The position numbers and the translations under genes were made by a program. Shown here one piece after another: positions 1 through 12,929 of a stretch of 64,000 nucleotides of DNA (the stretch's first letter is position 1; each line of letters begins with the position of its first letter). The notes beneath the pieces were generated by a model, which saw only the letters and a list, made by a program, of their open reading frames with translations, searched no databases and had not been told where the DNA came from. The DNA is from Vicia villosa (taxonomy: Eukaryota > Streptophyta > Magnoliopsida > Fabales > Fabaceae). The stretch spans positions 806,001-870,000 of the forward strand of contig NW_026705209.1 of the NCBI RefSeq assembly GCF_029867415.1, written 5' to 3'.

Positions 1-414
1 TCTAAGTGAACTATGTAATTGTAAATATTCATTGCTCCTGCTTCTAAGTTATGTTTCTGTCCAACATTGTCTTCTTAGAGAAATATTATTTCACTCAATT
101 TTCAAGGATTTCAGACATTATTAATCTGTGCTATAAAACTTTGACCGGCTGTGCTATACAACAATATCAAAAAATTCATAACTCTAGATTTAATCATGAC
201 AAATATTTCAAAAATTGATTCATATCAACTTCTGGCAATTCATACTATACTTGCGATGGGTGGATTTCACATTTCACCACATCTTTAAATTGGTCGACTC
301 CCAATGTCACACCAATCAATTACTCAAAACACGATTTAAATTCATGCAAATTGGTTTATTCCTAGAGCAATAATCAAACGCCATCACTAAAAATGTGGTA
401 AATGATTTAAGTAG

Positions 415-654
415 AATTTCTTCGCCTCGAGCGAATTAATTATAATAAGGATAACTTTTTTTTTTTCAATTGACCCACGAACTACGTTGACTCTGATCCT
501 CCATTAAGGAGGTACGTGGGCATTTGGGCAACCAAGGCGAGTCACCTAATAGCAAACCACGGTCAAATCCCTTCGCCTATAGTGATCGGACTTCACATAA
601 GAGATTAATTCATTGTCGACCAAAGCAAATTTCTTCGCCCCGAGCGAATTAATT
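415..654 (+). repeat. Relic of a Tat/Ogre-type LTR between 27-bp direct repeats
   Basis: A 27-bp sequence at 415-441 recurs at 628-654 with one mismatch. Between the copies, 478-522 reads CGAACTACG, then CTCTGAT, a small hairpin (CCTCC, loop, GGAGG) and GTACGTGGGCA. The same ordered block occurs on the minus strand in the LTRs of both Ogre-like elements of this window (5231-5277 and 39658-39700), so I read it as a fragment of a third LTR lying on +. No LTR ends, primer site or coding remains are visible. The family assignment is inference. Confidence 0.45.
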
Positions 655-699
655 GTTTATCAAGGCACCCTTGCGAACGCACGGGTCTTCTACAAGTAT

Positions 700-2600
<1,901 letters not shown>

Positions 2601-2619
2601 GAGAAAATAATAAAAACAG

Positions 2620-2840
2620 TCGTGAAAACTATTATTTTGATTGGTGCTATAATTACAACAGTTTTCTACATGCTATGTGGCAGTGTTAGTTTCGATATAA
2701 TCCTATCTGTCAATTCTATATAAACAATTGGTGACCATCATTATTCATCTAGCTGGAGCTTTCCAAGTTTTCTTCTAACCAAAAATGGAAAATACTTCAA
2801 TGAGTCCATTTTTTCAAAAACTTGAAAAGATACAACTAGT
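2620..2840 (+). pseudogene. Amino acid permease-like gene relic (copy 1)
   Basis: Translation near 2622-2700 gives a hydrophobic stretch containing FYMLCG, and 2733-2775 in another frame gives IIIHLAGAFQVF. Both resemble consecutive blocks of plant AAP-type amino acid/H+ symporters (AAAP family), which have a FYMLCGC segment followed by an IHLxGAYQVxxQP segment in adjoining membrane helices. The two blocks are out of frame, the stretch between them is shortened, and a stop follows the second, so this is a non-functional fragment of one exon region. A sister relic lies at 37190-37425. The family call rests on motif recognition from memory and no alignment was run. Confidence 0.5.
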
Positions 2841-3164
2841 TGGATAATAATGCCAACAGTGGGATATATTAAGTAGCCAGAAAGGATTTATTGAAAACAA
2901 AATCGACACAACCACAATGTAGGTAGAAAACTATAATAACTATAAACACCAATTAGTTGAGTATCATATTTAAATTAAAAAAAATATTAATGAATTTTAT
3001 ACAAAAAGAAATATATTGTCGCTCAATGCATCAACAACTTTCTCAGTCCTGTACTAAAAATACAAAGCTAACTTACTAATTCAAATATATTAACCATTGA
3101 ACCTCCCAATTGCATCTTCAGGGTCACTCTACTTGGATATATTATATATGCATCGACTTGATTA
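2841..3164. other. Spacer between permease relic and LINE-A
   Basis: AT-rich. The part to about 3005 aligns loosely with 37430-37645, downstream of the second permease relic, so the duplicated block extends past the recognisable coding remains. Nothing else is supported. Confidence 0.5.
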
Positions 3165-4758
3165 TTGTTTTCGCGAAACAATAAAACCAATCAGGAAACA
3201 AAATTGTCTCTGTTTAGTGATAATTTGGCTAGGTCTTTTTGGGGTGGTACTGATCTAGATTGGACGGCTGGAAACGCAACAGGTGCAGCGAGTGGCACTG
3301 TTATCTTATGGAAGAAGGGATTACTAGATGTTTCTTATAGTTTCGTTGGAAATGGTTACGTTGGCATAAATGTTGACTGGAAGGGTCTGAATATCAACTT
3401 CGTAAATATCTATGCTCCCTGCACTGGAGCAGCTAGGAGAGTCTTGTGGAAGGCTCTGTTAGAAATCAGAGACAGAAATCCTAATTCGAAATGGTGCCTT
3501 GGTGGCGACATTAATGAGAGGCTGAGCAGGGTTGAAAGAATATGGTGTGGGAATCATTTCAGTAGGAAAGGCATGGACGAGTTTCGGAAATTCATCGGTC
3601 TCATGGAGGTTGTTGATATTCCGTGTGTGGGAGGAAAATTCACTTGGTTCAAAGATAATGGAAAGGCAATGAGTAGACTCGACAGGTTTTTGGTCTCGAA
3701 CAATTTGATAGATGTGTGGAATGTGGTGGATCAACGGATAGGCAAGAGGGACATTTCAGATCATGCGCATATTCTTTTATTATCCGGTGTTATAGATTGG
3801 GGCCCAAAACCTTTCAAATTCAACAATGCGTGGTTCAAGCATGAAGACTTCAAAGATTTCGTTCACGTGGAATGGTCTAAATTATCTATCAAAGGTCGGG
3901 GGGATTTTGTGTTATTCAAAAAGCTAAGAAGATTGAAAGAGAGCCTAAAGGTTTGGAACCGGGAGGTTTTCGGATGGACTGATTTAAAAGTGGAAAAAGA
4001 GGTGGACTCCATCAATGAGGCGGACGGATACTTGGCGGAAAATCTTAGGTGCAACTTTGAGGAGATTGTTGAGAAGAGAAGTAATTCTATTAGTAACTTG
4101 TGGAAAACTTTAAACTTGAAAGAAAGTATGCTTAGGCTCAAATCTAGACAATTGTGGCTCAAGGACGGAGACAAAAACACCTGTTTCTTTCATAATTCCA
4201 TCAAGAGTAGGAATCGCAAGAACTCTACTTCTAATTTGGAGGGAAGAGATGGGAGGGTGGAAGGTGTTGAGGAGGTGAAAGCGGAGGTTAATCATCATTT
4301 CGAGAACTTCTTTAAAGAAGAAGATTTTAATAGGGCGGTGCCGGAGGGTTTGTCCCTTAATTGCTTAAGCGAGGAAGATAGGAACTGGTTGGAGAGGGAG
4401 CCTTCGGAGGAAGAGATAAAGGAGGCGGTGTGGGATTGCGACAACAACAAGAGCCCGGGACCGGATGGTTTTATTCTTGAGTTTTTTGAACTTTGTTGGG
4501 AAACGCTGAAAAGTGATATCATAAGATTCGTGGAGGACTTTTTTTAAAAAGCAAGACTTACCAAAGGATGCACATCTTAGTTTTTGGCATTAATTCCAAA
4601 AGTTAGAAACCCTCAATCTCTTTTGGAATATAGATCGATTTCTCTTGTTGGAAGTTTATACAAAATTTTGGCAAAACTTCTAGCAAGAAGATTAAGAGGA
4701 GTGGTAGCGAAGTTGGTGTCTTTTAACCAAACGACTTTCATACCGGGTAGAAACATAG
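3165..4758 (+). pseudogene. LINE-A (plant L1 clade), 5' part: endonuclease and start of RT
   Basis: A 5'-truncated ORF2 of a plant L1-type non-LTR retrotransposon. Homology to LINE-B of this window begins at the QETKLS block, which carries the endonuclease glutamate, so the first 30 or so residues are missing, as is common after incomplete target-primed reverse transcription. The apurinic-type endonuclease follows with GDIN (usually GDFN) and SDHAH (usually SDHAP). After a spacer comes the RT entry motif SPGPDGF near 4450-4475. Stops at 4545-4547 (TAA) and about 4579-4581 (TAG) interrupt it. The frame resumes at 4584 and runs to GRNI at about 4754, where Ogre-1 is inserted. The 3' remainder is at 24172-24786. 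The central RT, including the FADD region, is absent from both parts. Clearly inactive. Confidence 0.85.
4754..4758. repeat. Presumed left target-site copy of Ogre-1 (catag)
   Basis: Five bases immediately outside the TG-starting left LTR end. The partner expected to the right of the 5' LTR is not present, because that LTR is truncated and its flank deleted. Confidence 0.4.
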
Positions 4759-5230
4759 TGTGGTGGTCGTTTTTCTTTACCTCCCCGTTTCACTTGGGAG
4801 GACGGCACGCTAGACCCTTCACGCGAAATTTGGAAGGAGAATGCGCCCGTGGTGGGATGAATTTTGTTTCAGTTCTTCCTACGATATCACACGAACTTTC
4901 TTATTGTCGTACGAGTAGGAAAGGGAAAAAAAGATCTCAACTAAACCCTAAGAGTTTGCTAAGTGTGGGGATTTCACCTAGACTAGAAATTCTGGAGTCC
5001 GGGGGGTCGGTTATACATAGGGAAGTGTTTAAACACCCTACATATCTGCAGTACTCTACAGGAACCTTCTCTGTGTCATTTGTGATTGTGTTTATTGCTA
5101 ACGATTGGGAAAGTTTCTCCTTTGTGTTAGGAGAAGGAAATGAATTGATTAAAGAAAGACAGACAGACAGATAGACAAACTGGCTATTTTTGGTATTTTA
5201 TTAGCTCGCTGAGATTCCTTGTGAACCTCA

Positions 5231-5277
5231 TGCCTACATATCCCTAGTGGAAGTCAGAGCTTAATGTAGTTCGGGGA
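5231..5277 (-). other. Conserved Ogre/Tat LTR block (Ogre-1 copy)
   Basis: On the transcript strand this reads CGAACTACATTAAG, CTCTGACT, a short hairpin, then GATATGTAGGCA. It matches blocks at 478-522 (+) and 39658-39700 (-). It lies about 470-520 nt from the LTR end, near an AATAAA at about 5200, so it may mark the R or cleavage region. The second copy is at 24118-24164. Confidence 0.5.
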
Positions 5278-5799
5278 ACTAACTAGGGAAATTAATGATT
5301 TTTGGTTCCTTGCTTGAAGCTCAAGGTTGAAGCTTGAATTGAATCTCTGTTTACAGTAAAGAGACATGAAATCATCTTTACAGAGAGGTATTTCTACTAT
5401 TCTACCACAAACATTAAAAGGAGTGACAGAATAACTGAATTCATTTCATTCAAGAGGGGGACCTTACTTGTGTATGTGCAAGTATACCAGTCAAATGCCT
5501 CTTAAATGAAAGAAAGATGCTCATCCAAATTAGGGAAAGTTACCATATGTCTGGGTTTTACTACTAGCTCATGCCTTTCAAAATCCTAAATGGGAGACTT
5601 GATTGAAATTGAAATAAAATGTAATGTTTGTTTGAATGTGGTATAGTAGTAAAAACATCTATCTATAGAGATAAGCTATGTCTATCTACTGTATGAAAGA
5701 TTTGACTTTAGCTGGCTTGCATGAGGCCCAAGCTTGAGGCTTTTTTTGATTGGTTAATTATTATTTATTAACTCTGGGAGATGACTCCACTGGGGATTA

Positions 5800-6250
5800 A
5801 TTACAGGGTATTTTTGTGTTCTGTACAAAGCCCAGAATTGAGGCTGACTCTATTTGGAGAGTGTTTATTTGATGGATTTTTATTTGGTGTTCTGTACAAA
5901 GCCCAGAATTGAGGCTGACTCTAGCTAGGGAAAACATTATTTTCTGCCTTGTACAAAGCCCAAGGTTGTGGCTGACTCTTAAATAAACTGAGTATGGATG
6001 ACTCTTATGGGGAAAAGATCCTAGGTGTTAGGAATCTTTGACACATGAAAATATGGTTTAATCTGCCTTGTACAAAGCCCAAGGTTGTGGCTATTGAATG
6101 ATGAAGAACTCACTAGGGAGACTCTATTATGTGCCTTTTACAATGCCCAAGGTTGAGGCTGACTCTTGACAGGGGAGTTTTATTGTTTGGGGCCTTGTAT
6201 GAAGCCCAAGGTTGAGGCTAACTGTTTTTGTTGGTTTTGACTCTACTGGA
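5800..6250 (-). repeat. Degenerate ~70-bp tandem repeats in Ogre-1 LTR
   Basis: Units share a core of TGTACAAAGCCCA followed by GAGGCTGACTC. About six copies occur with variable spacing. Confidence 0.75.
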
Positions 6251-6355
6251 GATTTTATTTGTTAAAAGACTGTTTTTTGGGAAGCTAACCCTTTCCAGGG
6301 ATTTTGACTCAGCTGGAGGAAATTATCTCCTAAGAGAATGAATCTTTTGTTTTTT

Positions 6356-6556
6356 AAAGGACTGATTTTGGAGGCTGGCCCTTTCCAGGGGTTTTGATTA
6401 AAATGAAAGAATGATTTTGGAGGCTAACCCTTTCCAGGGGTTTTTGTTAAAATGATAGAATGATTTTGGAGGCTAACCCTTTCCAGGGGTTTTTGTTAAA
6501 ATGATAGAATGATTTTAGAGGCTAACCCTTTCCAGGGATTTTTGTTAAAATGATAG
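6356..6556 (-). repeat. 49-bp tandem repeat, about 4 copies, in Ogre-1 LTR
   Basis: Units of the form AATGATTTTGGAGGCTAACC, CTTTCCAGGGG, TTAAAATGATAG repeat at 49-bp spacing with few differences. Confidence 0.85.
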
Positions 6557-7169
6557 GCAGAAAGATTATCTAGTGGAGACTTCTTGTTTAAAGCCCAAGA
6601 TGAAGGCTGACACTTGCTGAGGATAATCAAACATAGATCCTAGACTCTGCTAAGGAATATTGATGAAGATAAGGGTGACAGAGACTGTCCATGTCTCTCA
6701 TTCCAAAAATGTACTCAATGTAAAATTGAGACAAACTTAGCTTGTTGAAAGTCTGGTTTAAATTGGAAGAAACTCACCAAGGTAGGCTAAAAGGTAACTA
6801 AAGACCTGTTCCTATGTTTATAAGAAACCTGATGGGTCCTTGTATACAAGCTCAAGAGGAAGCTGGAAATGCTTTTAGGAAGCCTGTGGGTCCTTGTACA
6901 AAGCCCAAGAGGAGGCTAATCGAGGGTCCTTGTTATAGCACAAGAGAAAGCTATGTAGTTTTGAACTTATTTTGGCTCTAAGCAAATGGGTAAGAGGTTT
7001 CACCGGGAATAATTCCTCTTTGGGTGGATGTGTCCTATTTTGGGTTCTAAGGTTTTTGCCAAGATGTTTCACCGGGAATAATTCATCTTGGTGGTTTGAA
7101 CTACAGATCTCTAATTAGGAAAGAGCCTTCACCGGGAAGACATTCTCAATCCTAGGCCATATTCCTATA

Positions 7170-7193
7170 ATATATATATATATATATATATAT
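7170..7193. repeat. Short (TA)n tract in Ogre-1 LTR
   Basis: About 12 TA repeats. Confidence 0.9.
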
Positions 7194-8069
7194 AGTTTAA
7201 CTGTCCTAGGGTTTACACTCAAACGTAGTTCTAAACAAATATATGTACAGTTTATATTTGACAGTAATTTAAATAAAGACTGTAAATTGAAAGCTTGTAA
7301 AGCCTAACCTGGATGGAGTGGAGGCCATTGAAGAAGTATGTACAAAGCCTTACCAGCAATTTTTTTGTTGTTTTGGTAACAGTTGAATATTTATGATAAA
7401 CAATTAAGGGTTTTGAAAACAGAAGAAGTGAAGATGGACAAAGGTCACATAGGTATCTGAAGAGTTTCACCGAGAATAATGCCCTTCAAATATCCGAAGA
7501 ATGTTTTGAAAACAGAAAGAAGATTTTGAAAATACAGTTTTTGAAAACAAACTATGAAAAGAAAGAAGGTGTTGGGTCTTACACTCTAATAGAGGCCCAG
7601 TACTTTACAGTACTGGCTATAAAGCAATTTGAAAATGAATTGAAATGATATAAGGTTTTGTTGTTTGAAAACCTTAATCATCCGTTTAATCGGAGACTGA
7701 TAACAGTTTTGAAAATTGACAAAAGTCAACTTAATTAAGGTAAAGATAAAGATCTATGCCTAATTAAGACCTAAACAATTAGGGTTTTATCATAAAATTA
7801 TTCACAAAATAATTAGGTTAAAACAAAATGAATATATATATTTAAAGTATTTAAGAAAACACTTAAAGCATACTATTTTAAACCTAATAAAAATATATGA
7901 AATAAATAATATTTTTATGATTTTTTTTTATTATTCACAAAATAGATATATTAAATGACAAGTGTGTGAAAAATGAAGTGAAAATAAATTAATTTGATAG
8001 ATGAATTAATTGTGTGAAGTTATGAGAAAAAATGAAGGAATTTAGTGGTAAAAAAATGATTTTGTCTCC

Positions 8070-8145
8070 TCCAAGGTTTGAACACACGCCCTTTAGGTCA
8101 CACACCCAAAACCAACACCACTGAGCCAGCGCGCGTATGGTGATA
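8070..8145 (-). other. tRNA-like relic 1 in Ogre-1 LTR
   Basis: On the minus strand TGGCTCAGTGG fits the pol III A box, and about 44 nt later TGTTCAAACC resembles a B box with one deviation. The spacing is that of a tRNA gene. I cannot fold a convincing acceptor stem, so it is a relic or tRNA-derived fragment, not a tRNA gene. Confidence 0.4.
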
Positions 8146-8220
8146 GTAAACTGACTCCTTTGCAATTCATATGTTATTCAAGTGTATAGAAGCAAAAAAG
8201 AAAATAAAATCAAAAGGTCT

Positions 8221-8298
8221 GGGGCGAGGGGGATTTGAACCCCAGACCTTGGGCACGCGCAACACACAAACACTCCTTACCACTGGGCTATAACGATT
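8221..8298 (-). other. tRNA-like relic 2 in Ogre-1 LTR
   Basis: The minus strand carries TAGCCCAGTGG (A box) and GGTTCAAATCC (B box), the latter inside a GGGG...CCCC T-arm-like stem, 49 nt apart. It lies about 130 bp from relic 1 in the same orientation. The acceptor stem is not recognisable. Confidence 0.45.
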
Positions 8299-9238
8299 TA
8301 GTCGTTAATGAAACAGGTATCATTCAAAATAAAATAAACTCAACCCTGAATTTGAAATTTGCGCGCCACCACCATTGTCATCTTCAACCTCTAGCTTTGA
8401 ATTTTTGAAAATCTGAATTCTCTCAACTCTCAACCATTTGCAACGATGTAAACATGAAACTTGTTCTAAATTCACTCACGATTCTGAATATGTAACTAAC
8501 ATAAATTTATATTAACTACATCTAACTAATTTACTAAAAAACGTGAAGAACCCTAAAATTTGAAAATCAAATTAAATGACTATACTGAAAGATAAATGAA
8601 TGATGATAGAGGGTTTTCAATCCTCTGATGATGTTGAACAAGATAGAATCGAGCTTTATCACAAAGAGTACTTGAATTAAAGAGATGGAGTTCAAGAACT
8701 TACCTCTGAAAATGGAGGTCGTGAGGATGATAGAAAGCACCTGGGCTTGTATGAATGATTCCAAAAGCTTCCTTGGGACTCAGTGATGCTAACTGAATGC
8801 TTGTTATAACTTCAATTCTCCTGAATTGCTCTATGGACCTCCCTCAATTTGAGCTTCAAGTAGACATGGAGAGTGTTGAATCTTGAGTTACAGATGAGCT
8901 GCAGCCATCTGGATAGCTTCACCACACCCTAAGGAACGTGTTTGAACACTTAGGTTTGCTTGACACCTTCTGAATTACTCCATAGACCTCCAACTGCAAC
9001 AGCTCCAAGTAGGAAGTGAAGATGATGATTCTCCACGTTCAGAAGTGATCCAGGTGTTTGGATCACCTCAAATGATCCCCTTTGAGATGTTAGAATGCTT
9101 ACTTTCCAAAGATAAGCTCTGGTTTGAAGAAATCGATTCTTCTTGCCAAAGAACTTTGAAAAACCATAAGCATGAGAAGAGAAAGAGAAAGCAAGGATTA
9201 TAGTTGCTTTGGTGTGTTTCGGAATGAGGAAGAGCTCT

Positions 9239-9247
9239 CTATTTATA
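9239..9247 (-). promoter_or_regulatory. Putative TATA box of the Ogre-1 LTR promoter
   Basis: The minus strand reads TATAAATAG followed by GAGAGCTCTTCC. It would start transcription about 30 nt downstream, giving a U3 of about 1.5 kb and a long R-U5. The same segment is missing from the truncated 5' LTR, so this element has no promoter at its 5' end. Confidence 0.5.
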
Positions 9248-10778
9248 GGCAAATCATTCAGTATAGATTGAGAGAGTGAGCTTGCTTAGTGAAGTGAATT
9301 TGGTTTCTTAGCCATGAAGAAATTTCAAAGAATATCCAAGTGTGATCATTGCATTTTCGAGCCAGCTCCCCATCCATTGATTCTATCTGATCTTAGGGAA
9401 CATTTCAGATGCAAAGTGAGCTCTAATTGGTTGGTGAGAAGATTCCTTGGGTGATTCATCAATTTGCCATAAATTCACAATTGTAGTCATTACATAATCA
9501 CATGTTCTTGTTTTAGGAATCTTCCTCAATTATCATGGCATGGTGAAAATGAATGCATGGCATGTTTTCAGATGTGTTATGGGTCGTGTTGCATCCATAT
9601 TTGAGGTCATGTGCTCAAAATTGCAAAGTTCAAAAATGTACATGACCTATAATTTCACTTCATGAGGCCAACTTTGAACAAGCATAACTCTTAGCTCAAA
9701 ATGAATTTGGAGAAGGTTGAACACAATTTGGAAATCCCTAAACATATACTTCAAATCATTAGTTTGGTGTTTCTTCATAATCCTTTGGCAAATTTGTGAA
9801 AAATGAGGCCAAAGTTGGAAGAAAACTAGGTTAAAACACTTAGAAAATTTTCTAAGTGTTTATGACCTAAAACTCCCAAATTTCCAAAACTCTTAAATAA
9901 TTGATCTTTTGAAAAAAGTTCCATTGTGAGATGTTGTTTTATTTTGCAAGATCTACAACTTTCATGTTGGGAGTTTTTTGAGTTGTGTAGGTGAAATTTT
10001 GAGTTCTCACCATGCCTTCAAAAAACCCTAATTCCTGACTTTTCGCTCCTTGATGAATTTCTTTGAATTTATTTGGTCAAATGACTTTAATATCCATATA
10101 TTGATGATATTGATCTTTGAAAGTCATGGTTTGACCAGAAATCTTAAAAGTCAAAGGTGATCCCATACAGCTGACTTTTTCCAAGTAAAATGAAAATTTG
10201 GACTTTTGTGTAGAAACAAGATCTCCTCCTCAAATGAGTGATGTAAATGGATTATATGGAGGTAGTAGAGGTTCTTGAATCATGTCTTGAGTTTTGGATC
10301 CATGCCCCTGATTAAAAGTCAACTATTCTGGTGAATTAGGTCAAAAACCCTAATTGTCGACCAGATGAAAATGATGGCTGTAGACTTTGAATTGAGGTGT
10401 GATGTCTAGTAGATCTTGTAATATGAGCTATTTGAAAATGATTTATGTCTTTGAATGATCCCCTGGGGCTTTTTAGGGTTTCCCAAAGGTGATCCCTGAT
10501 TTTAGTCCTTGATAGGCTCAAAACCCTAGTCTGGTGATCTGAGTAAACCTGTACTCAGATGACTGGGTGTCTAATCAATCATAGGTGAAAAAGAATGAAT
10601 CCCTTGAGTCTTATGATTTTATTAGAGACTAATCCTTCTATTGATTGATCCTTTGCCTGAGTTTTCTTGTCTTTGAACATCCTTGATTGAATGCCAGGCT
10701 GCTCTGGGTACTTGCTTTGACCTGATAAAAATCCTGAAGGTATGTCATCTCAGGGGGGTCAAAAATTAGGGTATGACA

Positions 10779-10796
10779 GATGCCCCTATTTAAGTT
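10779..10796 (-). other. Ogre-1 polypurine tract
   Basis: On the minus strand AAATAGGGGCATC directly abuts the 3' LTR start TGTCATACCC. Ogre-2 has the near-identical AAATAGGGGCAGC in the same place. It is the expected plus-strand primer. Confidence 0.85.
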
Positions 10797-11150
10797 TCTT
10801 TTATCTGGAGGGAGAGAGATTGATATCTCGATCTCTCCTGCGTAAAAGAGACTTAAATATCAAAGAATGCCCGAATTTTGGGCGCTCCTGAGATGTTGTA
10901 ATTGATAAAATCTTTGCATGACTTGATCCCGTTGTCGCACTTGGCAGGGGATGAGGAGACAAACTCCTGTAGAAATACTTGATGTGGATTCTGGCGAATG
11001 GATGGCAGTGTCGGATGCGCAATCCATCTTCTTTAACTAAGTGTTGACACTTAGAAAAAGGCAAACAACCTCCCCCTTGTTTCGGATGTCCATATCTCGA
11101 AACTGGTCTTAGTTGCGTTTGGACAATATCTCAGATAAAGAGAAAATTTC

Positions 11151-11689
11151 CAAAGGTCTGTTTCCTCATCAAACTTCTCATCAGCACTTGGAGATGAGAT
11201 ACCATTTGATGGTAAATAAAGAAACTTCAAACGTTTGTTTCCTCATCAAACTTCTTACCAGCACTTGGAGGTAAGATACCATTTGACGGTAAATAAAGAA
11301 ACTTCAAAGGTTTGTTTCCTCATCAAACTTCTTACCAGCACTTGGAGGTAAGATACCATTTGATGGTAAATAAAGAAACTTCAAGGGTTTGTTTCCTCAT
11401 CAAACTTCTTACCAGCACTTGGAGGTAAGATACCATTTGACGGTAAATAGAGAAACTTCAAAGGTTCGTTTCCTCATCAAACTTCTTACCAGCACTTGGA
11501 GGTAAGATACCATTTGACGGTAAATAAAGAAACTTCAAAGGTTTGTTTCCTCATCAAACTTCTTACCAGCACTTGGAGGTAAGATACCATTTGACGGTAA
11601 ATAAAGAAACTTCAAAGGTTTGTTTCCTCATCAAACTTCTTACCAGCACTTGGAGGTAAGATACCATTTGATGGTAAATAAAGAAACTT
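11151..11689 (-). repeat. 77-bp tandem array, 7 copies, Ogre-1 3' untranslated region
   Basis: Seven head-to-tail units start at 11151, 11228, 11305, 11382, 11459, 11536 and 11613. Each contains a 6-bp stem around the loop AGCACTTGGA: CTTACC/GGTAAG in units 2-7 and CTCATC/GATGAG in unit 1. Such arrays in the 3' UTR of Ogre-type elements are known sources of satellite DNA. Confidence 0.93.
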
Positions 11690-11774
11690 GACCATCTTCC
11701 CTTTTGACTTGACGTCTTTGAAAGAATGTCATATGGCCTCATGCTCCTTTTGAGGGGCTAATGACTTTGTTTGA

Positions 11775-12090
11775 AGGCGGACGAACTGTTTTCGGGATGA
11801 AAACCACCATCCGTCGACTGATGCCGGGGAATCAACAAACTGTTTTCCTAAGAGGAAAACTGCCATTCGTCGACTTTGAGGAAACAATAACAAATTGTCC
11901 TTCCTTGGGGAAAAACTGCCATTCACCGATTTCTTGAGTATTTAATAGACAAACTGTCTTTCCTTGGGGAAAGACTGCCATTCACCGACTCCGTTGAGGA
12001 TCATTTGTCGATCTGTTCGGAGAATCTTGGCTGGGGAACTCCAAAAGTGAACAAACTATCTCTTTAAGGGAGACTACCATTTGTTGACTT
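11775..12090 (-). repeat. Hairpin repeat array, 5 units, Ogre-1 3' untranslated region
   Basis: Five diverged units share a frame of ACAAACTGT, stem, loop, stem', ACTGCCATTC and GTCGACT or CACCGACT. Stems: 11788-11804 GTTTTC/GAAAAC, 11842-11860 GTTTTCCT/AGGAAAAC, 11897-11916 (two mismatches), 11956-11975 GTCTTTCC/GGAAAGAC, and 12057-12076 (weaker). Confidence 0.7.
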
Positions 12091-12099
12091 GCTTGGGGA

Positions 12100-12929
12100 G
12101 ATCCTTGTGTATGAACTGTAGTCTCGAAGGAAAAAGTTTCTCCAGAACTTGCAGGGGAAACTTGAGTTTATGCCTCAATGACTCGGGCATTCATATGATC
12201 AAAGCCTGACTCGACCATGCAGTTGCAATGTATGCATGAATATTATGACAAATATAAAATGTAAAGTGAATGTGAATAGAATTGTCGCGGATGTAAAATC
12301 CTATGATACGACCTGAATTCTTGTGGTTCAGAAGATGTCCTCTTCTTGTAGTTTGAACTCTGTTGGGAATACTTGGTTATCAGTTGTCCGCTGTCCGAAG
12401 TGAGTAATATGAATTGAAGTGAAGATCCGTCATCGGGAGATGTTCGCAAAGCGACCTCATGGGGAAATCTAGGTTCCCGGAGTCTCAACCGTTCTCGGAG
12501 CAACTGTTTGCATTCTTCCTATTGTTTGTAAACCTCAGAAAGAAATTTCACCTTTATTTTTGCAAGTAAATTCATTTTGTTTTATGAAAACATTTGTTTC
12601 AAGAAAAATGACTGTTTAAACTTAAAATGCATTTCAAGAAACTGAATAAGACTAGATTGCAAAGAAAAGGCACAAGGCTCAAATTATTATTTATGGAATG
12701 GTAATCAGCCAAATGCTTGATTCCATGGAGTATTTACAAAGTTGGAAATTGGTAATTTTTCGGGAAAAAGGGCTACGATGAAACGTGACGACCGTTATCT
12801 TTCCCTTCCACTCCGAGTTGCGCTGTATTCGTGCTTCGTAGAAGATGACCTACTGATGATGAACACTCCGCCATGGATTTTGAATAATCAAGTTTGTCCT
12901 GAACACAGTTACTTGCCATATATCCCTAA
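12100..12929 (-). other. Ogre-1 3' untranslated interval
   Basis: Between the hairpin arrays. No coding frame of recognised function is present. Confidence 0.5.

Larger units (their letters stand above)
4759..10778 (-). repeat. Ogre-1 left (3') LTR, complete, 6020 bp
   Basis: Bounded on the + strand by TGTGGTGGTC and GGGTATGACA, giving TG...CA ends. The left 520 bp match the truncated right LTR with about four substitutions and a 4-bp indel. The right end is followed directly by a polypurine tract, which proves that the homology shared with the right copy is only part of the LTR. It includes internal tandem repeats (5.80-6.56 kb), a short TA run, two tRNA-like relics and a TATA box at 9239-9247. 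No gene is encoded. Confidence 0.9.

Noticed and set aside
2717..2850. A TATA-like box and ATG (MENTSMSPF) conserved at 37293-37410, looking like a promoter and first exon
   Set aside because: The conserved sequence upstream translates to amino acid permease helix blocks, so the conservation is better explained as a coding relic. The TATA match and the ATG are incidental.
4584..5174. 196-codon open frame
   Set aside because: It runs from LINE-A RT into the Ogre-1 LTR and is a chimeric artefact. The LTR part is repeated at 23685-23942 without any coding meaning.
8221..8298. Functional tRNA gene
   Set aside because: A and B boxes are good but acceptor and anticodon stems are not. Kept only as a tRNA-like relic.
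11151..11689. CRISPR-like regular repeats (also 44426-45497)
   Set aside because: Units are contiguous without spacers, in a plant retrotransposon 3' region. They are ordinary tandem arrays.
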